Shown here: piece by piece, positions 1 through 5,507 of the stretch
How positions within the stretch are numbered: position 1 is the stretch's first letter
Layout of the letters: every line of letters starts with the position of its first letter
Program-made: the position numbers and the translations under genes
The notes under the pieces: model-generated
Database searches by the model: none
What the model was told of the DNA's origin: nothing
What the model saw: only the letters and a program-made list of their open reading frames with translations
NCBI GenBank assembly: GCA_019136935.1
Contig: JAGVTI010000270.1
Coordinates: 1 to 5,940, forward strand
DNA from: Deltaproteobacteria bacterium
GTDB taxonomy: Bacteria > Desulfobacterota > Syntrophia > Syntrophales > JAAYKM01
Length of the DNA stretch: 5,940 bases
Direction: 5' to 3'

Positions 1-2115
1 GTTCTCTTCACGAAGTCCCTCGAGCTCTCCGGAAAGCTCCGGGTCGGAAGCGGATCGTCCCGGTTCCAAGGTCAGTTCCGAACAGTTGTCACCGATCACC
101 CGACCGGCCTCACCAATTTTCTCGTCATGCTCCTTCCGGGCGGCGGCTACCTGCTCGAGATCTTTGCCCACCTGCGCCAGCCTGACCTTCAGGTTGGAGA
201 TATCACCGTTGACGAATTTGAGCTCCGCCCTCACCGTGGCAAGGCGTTGCCGGGTTTCATCAGGGGCCGGAACATTTCCTTCCGCGAAGGGGTGTTCCCT
301 GGCTCCGCACAATGGACAAGGCTCACCGTCCTGAAGTTGGCTGCGGACCTCTTCGAGATCCTCGATTCTTTTGAGCAGTGTCAGCTGCGTTTCCAGCAGG
401 CCCGTTTCCTTTTCAAGCGCCGCCTGCCTTTCAGCCCGAGCCGCAAGCGTTGTGCTCAGGGATGTTTCTTCCTGATTAAGCGTGATGCGTCGGCTGTCGA
501 GTTCGATTTGGGCCCGCTTCGATTTCGAGAGGACCCGGACGGCATCAAGCGTTTTGACGATCAGGTCTTTCTGGGCGGCCAGTGAAGCCTGGCTTTTTCT
601 CCATTCCGCCACATCCCGCCCCTCGAGAATTTCCAGAAGTCCGTCCTGTTTCTCAGCCAGCGCCCCCTGGATTCCATCCAGGTCACGTCTCCGTTTTTCC
701 AGACAGGCCGCCTGTTTCCGCCAGGCGCTCAATGCCTCCTGGAGCCGGCTGCCAGCCTGCGTTGCTTCTTTCAGCTTGCCCGCCAGTTGACCGTTCAGAA
801 CCTTCAGGACATCGAACCGGCTGCGCAGCCCGGCGAGTCGTTCAACCAGTTCACCATCCGCCCGGGATGCTGTGAGCAGCGCCTGCAGTTCCGCCAATAC
901 TCTGCGCCTGTCGCCAAGCTCTCCCGAATCGTTCTTCTGCTTTGACCTAAGCGTATCGAGAGAGGTCGAATGTTCCGCGATGGAATCATTCGCCGCTTCA
1001 ATGGGAGGGTCCTTCTCGGCGATCTTCAGGTCCAGTTCGCGAACTTTCCGGATGACGGGCAGTGCGTTCTGCTGTTCCGTCTTATTTGCCGCGAGACGCC
1101 CGGAAGCCGTCTTCATGGCGTCTTCCGCCTGCCTGGCGGCATCGGTGCACGCAGGAAGGGACTCCCGCCATTCGCGCAGCGAGCCGCGGTCTGCATCTTG
1201 TTCTTTTCGTGCAGCCGTCAAGGCGGCATGATCGGCAGAAAGTTCGAGGGCCTGATTAGCGAGCCTGAGCCGTTCATCCTCGGGAGCAAAAGCCTCCATC
1301 CTGGCCTGCAATTCATCCTTTGCCTGACCGAGCGCTTTCAATTCCTCTTCAAGCCGGGCCATACCAAGGGTCCATGTAATGGCCAGGTTTTTCTGGGCGA
1401 CCAGCCGGGTGAGTTCAGCGTCCTGCCGGACCTTTCCATCCAGGCTCTCGGCCAGCAGCTGTTCGTCTTCCGGCGCCAGGAGCTGCATCCCCGCCAGTTC
1501 CGCCTGCAACGCATCCAGCCGTTTTCGCTCTTCGGAACAACGCTCGTGAACGCGAATGGAGATTCGGCTATAGATCTCCGTGCCGGTTATCTGCTCCAGA
1601 ATCGGCGCGCGGTCATCGGGGATCGCCTGCAGAAATACCGCGAAACCGCCCTGGGCCAGCAGCATGGACCGGGTAAAACGGTCGAAATCCATGCCGGTCG
1701 CCGCCTCGATCTGGTCGGCCACACCCTTTATCCTGGTTTCGAAGATTTCGCCCGAATCGGCATCGGCAATCTCGTGCTTCGGAGCCTGAAACTCGCCGTC
1801 CGTTTTTTTCCGCGCCCGGTGCTGACTCCAATGGCAGCGGAAGCGGCCCGCCTGCGTCTCGAAGGTGACCTCGGCGAAACATTCGCCTGTCTGGCGGGAC
1901 ATAACCTCGTTCCCGCTCCTGGTGACCTTGCTGAGGCGGGGCGTGCGGCCGTAGAGGGCAAGGCAAACGGCATCGAGGATGGTCGTCTTCCCCGCGCCGG
2001 TCGGGCCGGTGATGGCGAAGATGCCGTCGGAGGCAAACGCAGGGTGCGTCAGGTCGATCTCCCATTCTCCGACCAGGGAGTTGAGGTTTTTGAAGCGTAT
2101 CTTGAGAATCCTCAT
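1..2115 (-). CDS. sbcC: Exonuclease subunit SbcC, ATPase/coiled-coil (N-terminal 705 residues, cut by window edge)
   Basis: Rad50-like SMC-family ATPase that with SbcD forms the cytoplasmic SbcCD nuclease, which cleaves DNA hairpins and processes blocked double-strand ends. Reading the minus strand from ATG 2115-2113, I find no stop down to base 1, so 705 codons are visible and the C-terminus is outside the window. The start MRILKIRFKNLNSL is typical of the family. Walker A is GPTGAGKTT at residues 37-45, and the Q-loop glutamine is residue 155 in LLAQGGF. A long Glu/Lys/Arg/Leu-rich stretch from about residue 190 to the hook fits the first coiled-coil arm. The zinc hook CPLC is at residues 600-603. 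The second arm, the signature motif and Walker B are not visible. A hook near residue 600 implies a full protein of roughly 1,200 residues, longer than the E. coli protein of about 1,050. It follows sbcD after a 164-base spacer. No good Shine-Dalgarno precedes it, because the start lies inside a heptamer repeat. Family assignment is very secure. Confidence 0.96.
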   Translation of the reverse strand, partial: MRILKIRFKNLNSLVGEWEIDLTHPAFASDGIFAITGPTGAGKTTILDAVCLALYGRTPRLSKVTRSGNEVMSRQTGECFAEVTFETQAGRFRCHWSQHRARKKTDGEFQAPKHEIADADSGEIFETRIKGVADQIEAATGMDFDRFTRSMLLAQGGFAVFLQAIPDDRAPILEQITGTEIYSRISIRVHERCSEERKRLDALQAELAGMQLLAPEDEQLLAESLDGKVRQDAELTRLVAQKNLAITWTLGMARLEEELKALGQAKDELQARMEAFAPEDERLRLANQALELSADHAALTAARKEQDADRGSLREWRESLPACTDAARQAEDAMKTASGRLAANKTEQQNALPVIRKVRELDLKIAEKDPPIEAANDSIAEHSTSLDTLRSKQKNDSGELGDRRRVLAELQALLTASRADGELVERLAGLRSRFDVLKVLNGQLAGKLKEATQAGSRLQEALSAWRKQAACLEKRRRDLDGIQGALAEKQDGLLEILEGRDVAEWRKSQASLAAQKDLIVKTLDAVRVLSKSKRAQIELDSRRITLNQEETSLSTTLAARAERQAALEKETGLLETQLTLLKRIEDLEEVRSQLQDGEPCPLCGAREHPFAEGNVPAPDETRQRLATVRAELKFVNGDISNLKVRLAQVGKDLEQVAAARKEHDEKIGEAGRVIGDNCSELTLEPGRSASDPELSGELEGLREEN

Positions 2116-2279
2116 GATTTGTGATCCATGATCTGTGATTTGTGATTACGCCGCGGCGTCTTGACCGAGGATACAGACATCCCCGTTAACTCATCCTCCC
2201 CGGCCGCAACGCCCGGTTTTGCGATGAATCCGGTTTTTGAGCTTCCACGACTCCGGAACTCCCGATTCAAAATCCAAAA
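2112..2279 (-). other. sbcD-sbcC spacer, open in the sbcD frame (55 codons)
   Basis: The spacer has no stop codon in the frame of sbcD. After the sbcD TGA (2282-2280), 55 sense codons follow and end at TGA 2114-2112, which overlaps the sbcC ATG as ATGA. The only ATG-initiated part with reasonable length starts at 2180 and would give a 22-residue peptide (MSVSSVKTPRR...MDHKS). GGGG lies directly before that ATG and GGAGG lies 14 bases upstream, too far for a good ribosome site. The peptide is basic and low in complexity, and its last codons are made by the heptamer repeat. The spacer also holds a perfect 12-base palindrome, ACGCCGCGGCGT, at 2148-2159. No promoter or terminator stands out. It could be a leader that couples sbcC translation to sbcD, an old sbcD extension, or chance. 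Confidence 0.4.
2113..2147. repeat. Five tandem heptamers overlapping the sbcC start codon
   Basis: On the plus strand the units read catgatt, tgtgatc, catgatc, tgtgatt, tgtgatt, consensus YRTGATY with no gaps. They can also be read as two and a half copies of a 14-base unit. The first unit contains the complement of the sbcC ATG, so the array occupies the place where a ribosome binding site would be expected. Heptanucleotide arrays of this sort are common in spacers of some bacteria. I infer no specific function. Confidence 0.75.
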
Positions 2280-2286
2280 TCACAAA
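2266..2286. repeat. Three heptamer-like units at the sbcD stop codon
   Basis: The plus strand reads ttcaaaa, tccaaaa, tcacaaa, three consecutive 7-base units. The last one spans the sbcD stop codon (complement of TGA at 2280-2282). With the array at 2113-2147 it means both ends of the spacer carry 7-base periodic sequence, of a different unit at each end. This is a short and imperfect array, so chance is possible. Confidence 0.45.
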
Positions 2287-3509
2287 GCATTCACCTCGTC
2301 TTCGTACAGGGAGGAAAGCGCCTCCCCGTAGGCGCGGAGCAATTCAGGCCGCTGCTGCTCAGGAACGTCATGCACGGCGAGGCATCGTTCGAATACCTCG
2401 TTTGCGTCCAGATCCTCCAGCGTTTCCTCTTCATGGATCCGCCCCAGCACACGGTCGATGACGCGGCTGTTCTTCACCCGCAGGATTTCCATTTGAGTGC
2501 CGCTGACGGCGGCGTCCAGGCGTTCACGCAAGTCGCCCATAACTTCGTCGCCTTCGTAAACGACTTCGAGCCACGCCCGGGACCCGGCAGCAGAAAGTTC
2601 GAGAATCCGCCTTGAAATGCCGTCCCAGTCGCCTTTGACGCGCTCAAGCTTCTGAAACACCGGGACATCCATCAGCTGAACCGATGCTGCCCTGCTGTGG
2701 AATTCAACCCGGCAGACACTCTTCCGCTGCATCGCTTCCCCGAACCCCATGGGCAATGGAGAGCCGCTGTAGCGCATGATTCCGGAACCGTTCACGTTTT
2801 GCGGAACGTGCAGGTGCCCCAGCGCCAGGTAATTCAAATTTTCCGGAAAAATCCCGGCGGTTACATGGGCCAGCGAGCCGACATAGAGTTCCCGCACGCC
2901 GTCGCCATCGACGGTCTGGCCTCCATCGGTAAAAAGGTGACCCATGGCGACCACCGGGACGTCCGCCCCAAGCTCGATTTTTTTCCGCTCTGCAATGGCG
3001 GCAACGGCGGCGTAACGGCGGCGGATACCTTCGATCAGCTTCCGTTCCTTGTCCTCGACACTCTCTCCGGCTTCCGCCACGCGGATATCCCGGTCCCGCA
3101 GGTACGGCACGGCGCAGACGATCAACTCCGGGGTATCCCGCCCATCGCGGAGCACGAGCACTTCGTCCTCCGGGTTTTCGGACGCACTGCCGATCACGTG
3201 CACATTGAGCGCCTTGAGCAGTTCCCTGGGGGCATTGAGAAACGAGGGCGAATCGTGGTTTCCGGCGACGACCACAACGTGCCGGCAGGGTGAGGCGGCC
3301 ACCCGGCACAGGAATCGGTAATACAGCTCCTGAGCGCGGTTGCTCGGAACGCTGGTATCAAAAACATCACCGGCCACCAGCAGGGCATCGATTCCATCCC
3401 CCTGAATCGTCTCTGCCAGCCAGTGCAGAAACGCCTCGAACTCCTCGTAGCGTTTTCTGCCGTACAAGGTCCTGCCAATGTGCCAGTCAGAGGTATGGAG
3501 GAGCCTCAT
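2280..3509 (-). CDS. sbcD: Exonuclease subunit SbcD (Mre11-like metallophosphoesterase)
   Basis: Nuclease subunit of SbcCD, 409 residues, close to the usual family length of about 400. It carries the calcineurin-type phosphoesterase motifs in order: DWH with Asp8 and His10, GDVFD with Asp48, GNHD at 83-86, His191 in MGHLF, and GHLH at 231-234. These residues bind the two metal ions (manganese in characterised homologues) that drive DNA cleavage. The region after about residue 280 matches the position of the SbcD C-terminal domain that contacts SbcC. The ATG start is well supported: the protein begins MRLLHTSDWHIG as homologues do, and GGGAGGGA lies 7 bases upstream. The start overlaps the TGA of the preceding 72-codon frame by four bases (ATGA), so translational coupling is possible. 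sbcC lies 164 bases downstream on the same strand. Nothing is missing or broken. Confidence 0.97.
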   Translation of the reverse strand: MRLLHTSDWHIGRTLYGRKRYEEFEAFLHWLAETIQGDGIDALLVAGDVFDTSVPSNRAQELYYRFLCRVAASPCRHVVVVAGNHDSPSFLNAPRELLKALNVHVIGSASENPEDEVLVLRDGRDTPELIVCAVPYLRDRDIRVAEAGESVEDKERKLIEGIRRRYAAVAAIAERKKIELGADVPVVAMGHLFTDGGQTVDGDGVRELYVGSLAHVTAGIFPENLNYLALGHLHVPQNVNGSGIMRYSGSPLPMGFGEAMQRKSVCRVEFHSRAASVQLMDVPVFQKLERVKGDWDGISRRILELSAAGSRAWLEVVYEGDEVMGDLRERLDAAVSGTQMEILRVKNSRVIDRVLGRIHEEETLEDLDANEVFERCLAVHDVPEQQRPELLRAYGEALSSLYEDEVNAL

Positions 3510-3724
3510 GATCTCGTCCCTCCCATGCCTGCAATCTCCATCGCCTTACCGTGGCGGGTCATAACGTCATACTTCACGTGTTCGAAATCCATCTCGCGGT
3601 TCATCCCCCCTCCGACGTGTTCTTCGGCCATATCCTGTGAAATCCTGCCGGCTTGCGTCAGGATATTTCGTTCATTAGACTGCAGGAAGGCATCGAACCT
3701 TTTTGCCCGGTCGGCCATGTGCAT
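3506..3724 (-). CDS. Small open frame upstream of sbcD, residual RhuM C-terminal part
   Basis: A 72-codon frame whose TGA overlaps the sbcD ATG. The first ATG (3724) has AAAGGG directly touching it. The third codon, also ATG (3718), has AAAGGG at a proper 6-base distance, so a 70-residue product starting MADRAKRFDAF is the likelier translation if it is expressed. Residues 3 to about 37 (MADRAKRFDAFLQSNERNIL...AGRIS..MAEE) resemble the conserved C-terminal region of RhuM-family proteins (COG3943). The last 35 residues look unrelated to the family. There is no signal peptide or membrane segment. Because the homology continues upstream past a stop codon, it is more likely a leftover of a broken gene than a real small protein. 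Its retention directly before sbcD could reflect coupling. Confidence 0.4.
   Translation of the reverse strand: MHMADRAKRFDAFLQSNERNILTQAGRISQDMAEEHVGGGMNREMDFEHVKYDVMTRHGKAMEIAGMGGTRS
3517..3524 (-). promoter_or_regulatory. Shine-Dalgarno of sbcD
   Basis: The minus strand reads GGGAGGGA, then 7 bases (CGAGATC), then the sbcD ATG. It lies inside the upstream 72-codon frame and supports the chosen sbcD start, as well as independent initiation even if the upstream frame is untranslated. Confidence 0.75.
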
Positions 3725-3926
3725 CCCTTTGTGGCGTTACGCCTGATCTTCGACCTGATCAAGGTGCATGGTGACGCCGTGGGCCACACTGTATCAGACA
3801 TCGCTTCCTGTGAAAACCAGATTCATCCGTTCGTTCATCATCGGAAAATCGGGCGCCTGTTGAAGCGCAGCCCCCTCCGTCATTTTTGATATCGGGCGGC
3901 AATTCCGGAACGCACTGGATGTCGTC

Positions 3927-3954
3927 GATTAAAAGCGGCGGGGGAAACCGCCGC
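3927..3954 (-). terminator. Terminator-like hairpin, minus strand
   Basis: A perfect 7-base stem GCGGCGG/CCGCCGC (3935-3941 with 3948-3954) has a 6-base loop. On the minus strand it is followed by TTTTAATC, as in a factor-independent terminator. No minus-strand gene is visible just upstream of it, so it would stop antisense read-through from the plus-strand gene region, or be a relic of a lost gene. In the plus direction it has no T-run. Confidence 0.4.
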
Positions 3955-3963
3955 ATGAATAAA

Positions 3964-4005
3964 GCCGGATCGCTTCCGGCCGGGTTAAAAAAAGGGGAAG
4001 CGATC
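3964..4005. repeat. Two overlapping, mutually exclusive inverted repeats
   Basis: GCCGGA and TCCGGC (3964-3969 with 3975-3980) form a 6-base stem with a 5-base loop. GATCGCTTCC and GGAAGCGATC (3968-3977 with 3996-4005) form a perfect 10-base stem around an 18-base A-rich loop. They share bases 3968-3977, so only one can form at a time. On the minus strand the short stem is followed by TTTATTC and could act as a weak terminator. On the plus strand no T-run follows either stem. Confidence 0.5.
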
Positions 4006-4008
4006 GAA

Positions 4009-4037
4009 TTGACGAGATAAGATCGGCGCAGGATACA
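4009..4037 (+). promoter_or_regulatory. Weak sigma70-like match upstream of radical SAM gene
   Basis: TTGACG at 4009-4014, a 17-base spacer, and GATACA at 4032-4037. The -35 box is good but the -10 box matches only three of six consensus bases. It lies about 120 bases before the radical SAM start and directly after the inverted repeats. It is a candidate only. Confidence 0.2.
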
Positions 4038-4095
4038 AAAGCTCTGAATACCCGCGCACTGATCAGGTGATTTCATGAACAAAAAAGAAGAAGAC

Positions 4096-4111
4096 CGGCT
4101 TAAATTGTGCT
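4096..4111 (+). promoter_or_regulatory. Weak sigma54-like match upstream of radical SAM gene
   Basis: GG at 4097-4098 and GC at 4109-4110 are spaced by exactly 10 bases in CGGCTTAAATTGTGCT, compared with the consensus TGGCAC-N5-TTGCW. The -24 GGC and -12 TGC cores are kept but flanking bases are poor. It would start transcription about 35 bases before the radical SAM ATG. No enhancer-binding-protein sites can be identified, so chance is a real possibility. Confidence 0.18.
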
Positions 4112-4155
4112 ACCTTTCATGTCATGAATGGCAAACCCAGAATGGTTGAGTTCCT

Positions 4156-4899
4156 ATGATCGTTAAAGAAATATCCGTCAAATCCGTCCTGTCCAAATCC
4201 CAGGTTTACGATTACGCCATGAATCCTTACCGGGGATGCAGCCACGGGTGCCGGTATTGCTACGCCGCGTTCATGAAGCGCTTCACCGGCCACCGGGAAC
4301 CCTGGGGCGAGTTTGTGGACGTCAAAATAAACGCACCGGAACTGCTGGCGAAAGAGATCGAAAGAAAGCCGGTGGGCCGGGTCTGGGTAAGCGGCGTCTG
4401 TGATCCTTACCAACCCGTTGAAAAGGAATACCGGCTGACGAGGAAGTGCCTGGAAGTGCTGCTGGGAGCGGGATGGCCGGTTACGGTCCAGACCAAGTCT
4501 TCGCTTGTGCTGCGGGATATCGATCTCCTCCGGACCTCAGGAAACGTGGAAGCGGGGTTTTCCATTACCACGGCGGACGAAAAGATCCGGCAGATCTTCG
4601 AACCCGGCGCCTCGCCGATCGGGGAACGGATCGAAGCCTTGAACGCTCTGCACGGCCGGGGGATCAAAACCTTCGCCATGATCGCGCCCATTCTTCCCGG
4701 CGCGGAAAGGCTGCCCGATGCCCTTGAGGGTGCGGTCGATTATGTCCTGGTGGACCGGCTGAATTATCACTACGCAAACCGCGTCTACCGGGAACAGAAT
4801 CTGGCCTGGGCCATCGAAAACCGCTTCTTCGCCGAAATGGGCCGAAAACTGGCCGATGAATTCCGACGGAAAGGGATTCCGCTTCAACTCGTATTTTAA
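4156..4899 (+). CDS. Radical SAM protein, SplB-like family (COG1533)
   Basis: A 247-residue cytoplasmic radical SAM enzyme. The cluster motif CSHGCRYC gives the C-x3-C-x2-C pattern, with Cys28, Cys32 and Cys35 to hold a [4Fe-4S] cluster that cleaves S-adenosylmethionine. It is preceded by MNPYRGC, typical of the SplB-like family. Further family marks are VWVSGVCDPYQPVE ending at residue 88, then EYRLTRKCLEVL, a QTKS..VLRDIDLL strand and GFSITT. Family members are often labelled spore photoproduct lyase-related, but most are not lyases and their substrate is unknown; I do not infer DNA repair here. The ATG is forced, since an in-frame TGA lies at 4147-4149 and the next Met is residue 22, just before the cluster motif. 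The ribosome site is poor (GGTTGAG). An 11-codon frame from 4124 ends in ATGA overlapping this start. The gene is divergent from sbcD and looks intact. A weak palindrome, GGATCGATCC, at 4952-4961 follows, without a clear terminator. Confidence 0.93.
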   Translation: MIVKEISVKSVLSKSQVYDYAMNPYRGCSHGCRYCYAAFMKRFTGHREPWGEFVDVKINAPELLAKEIERKPVGRVWVSGVCDPYQPVEKEYRLTRKCLEVLLGAGWPVTVQTKSSLVLRDIDLLRTSGNVEAGFSITTADEKIRQIFEPGASPIGERIEALNALHGRGIKTFAMIAPILPGAERLPDALEGAVDYVLVDRLNYHYANRVYREQNLAWAIENRFFAEMGRKLADEFRRKGIPLQLVF

Positions 4900-4991
4900 T
4901 CATGCGCAATTTCATAAAAAAAGGACAACGGTTCCGTAAAAAGTCGGGAAAGGATCGATCCGTTATCCTGAAAGAACGGGAAGGATCCAAT

Positions 4992-5066
4992 ATGACCAGA
5001 GATTTTTCGTCACAGACGCCCCTCGAAATGACAAAGCGGACCTTTTTACGAGGCCGTCAAAGTTGA
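4992..5066 (+). CDS. 24-codon leader frame before asmA-like gene
   Basis: Starts MTRDFSSQTPLEM and ends at TGA 5064-5066, one base before the ATG of the asmA-like frame. It has the best ribosome site in the region: AAGGA six bases before ATG. The asmA-like ATG itself has none at a usable distance. At the TTTTT run (5043-5047) the frame would join the asmA-like frame if one T were absent, giving ...KRTFYEAVKVEMKSS. So this is either a short coupling peptide or the true N-terminus of the AsmA protein split by a one-base insertion. I recognise no family. Confidence 0.35.
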   Translation: MTRDFSSQTPLEMTKRTFLRGRQS

Positions 5067-5067
5067 G

Positions 5068-5482
5068 ATGAAGTCATCGACCAGGAAGATTCTGACGATC
5101 ACGGGCAGCGTCATCGCGCTTGTCGCCGTCGCCATCGTGTTCATCGTCTCACGGCTGGATATGAATTCCTGCAAACCCCGCATCGAATCCGCACTGCTGG
5201 AGGCGTCCGGCCTCAACGTCAAACTGAACGGGAAAATCGGGATATCGCTTTTCCCCCTGGGCGTATCCGCCGGCGACATCCACGTCACCGTAAAGGGCAG
5301 CGAGATTCTTTCGCTCAAAAAGCTGAAACCGGGTGTGGCCTTATGGCTGTCAGCTTGTCGGTACCGTGAGTGCGCTTCAATTGCTCGGCGCGTCGATCAT
5401 CAATCTCTACAGTGAGGCCAAAGGCCTGGTGCAGGGCGGCAAGTGCGAGGTTTTTTACAGCGGGTCGGTAGGACCGCCGTGA
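5068..5482 (+). pseudogene. AsmA-family protein gene, internally deleted
   Basis: The open frame from ATG 5068 runs to TAG-type stop context at 5415 (115 residues), but only about the first 92 look like protein. Residues 8-27 form an N-terminal membrane anchor. They are followed by LDMNSCKPRIESAL, SGLNVKLNGKIGIS and FPLGVSAGDIHV, the typical start of AsmA-family proteins, large inner-membrane-anchored periplasmic proteins involved in envelope assembly. After KKLKPGVAL the frame turns into arginine/cysteine-rich sequence. In the +1 frame from 5342, 46 codons read YGCQLVGTVSALQLLGAS and later GGKCEVFYSGSV, ending at TGA 5480-5482. I think this is the C-terminal tail of an AsmA-like protein. The family is usually several hundred residues or more, so most of the middle is missing. 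The best reading is a gene that lost its centre, leaving two ends out of frame. Translation might be coupled to the 24-codon frame upstream. It converges with the dctM-type gene, 25 bases away. Confidence 0.7.
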
Positions 5483-5507
5483 ATTCGGCCATGGAGAACA
5501 TTTCCCG

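Larger units (their letters stand above)
3506..3775 (-). pseudogene. RhuM-family gene remnant (C-terminal part, in-frame stop)
   Basis: Reading the minus strand in the frame of the 72-codon ORF, upstream codons 3775-3740 give VTMHLDQVEDQA, then TAA at 3739-3737, then RHKGMHMADRAKRFDAF and so on. From memory of the family, RhuM proteins contain a run like VTxYLDxAExQAxRxKPMxMxDWxxRLDxFLxxNExxIL in this order. The alignment therefore crosses the stop without a gap. A second in-frame stop, TGA, lies at 3796-3794, and sequence upstream of it is no longer recognisable. Most of the gene, several hundred N-terminal codons, is absent. RhuM was named from a Salmonella pathogenicity island; its biochemical role is unknown, and homologues are often found in mobile or accessory DNA. 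Family recognition is by eye and moderately secure. Confidence 0.6.
3776..4155. other. Intergenic region between rhuM remnant and radical SAM gene
   Basis: About 380 bases with no gene I can support. The left end, to about 3883, is probably further decayed RhuM gene: a 29-codon frame from ATG 3883, MTEGAALQQ..., is in phase with the remnant but unrecognisable. The middle, 3927-4005, has three hairpins. The right part, 4006-4155, holds weak promoter-like sequences and is AT-rich around 4080-4110. A minus-strand frame of 107 codons at 4082-3759 has no recognisable family and ignores the remnant's frame, so I leave it out. Confidence 0.6.

Noticed and set aside
127..585. Plus-strand open frame of 152 codons
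   Set aside because: It lies wholly opposite the sbcC hook region and has no domain of its own.
970..2124. Plus-strand open frame of 384 codons opposite sbcC
   Set aside because: The opposite strand encodes SbcC with Walker A, Q-loop and zinc hook in frame. The plus frame has no recognisable family and is an antisense shadow.
2280..2282. sbcD TGA as a selenocysteine codon
   Set aside because: SbcD is already full length at 409 residues. The extension is low in complexity, and I found no clear selenocysteine insertion hairpin after it.
2697..3293. Plus-strand frame of 198 codons and overlapping minus-strand frame of 201 codons
   Set aside because: Both are shadows of sbcD, whose catalytic motifs are all present in its own frame. 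The shadow proteins are rich in Arg, Pro and Gly without motifs.
3759..4082. Minus-strand frame of 107 codons in the intergenic region
   Set aside because: It has no recognisable motif and no ribosome site, it runs through three hairpins, and it is out of phase with the RhuM remnant it overlaps.
4156..4899. Calling the radical SAM gene a spore photoproduct lyase
   Set aside because: Only the wider SplB-like family signature is visible. The protein is shorter than true lyases, and nothing else in the window suggests sporulation.
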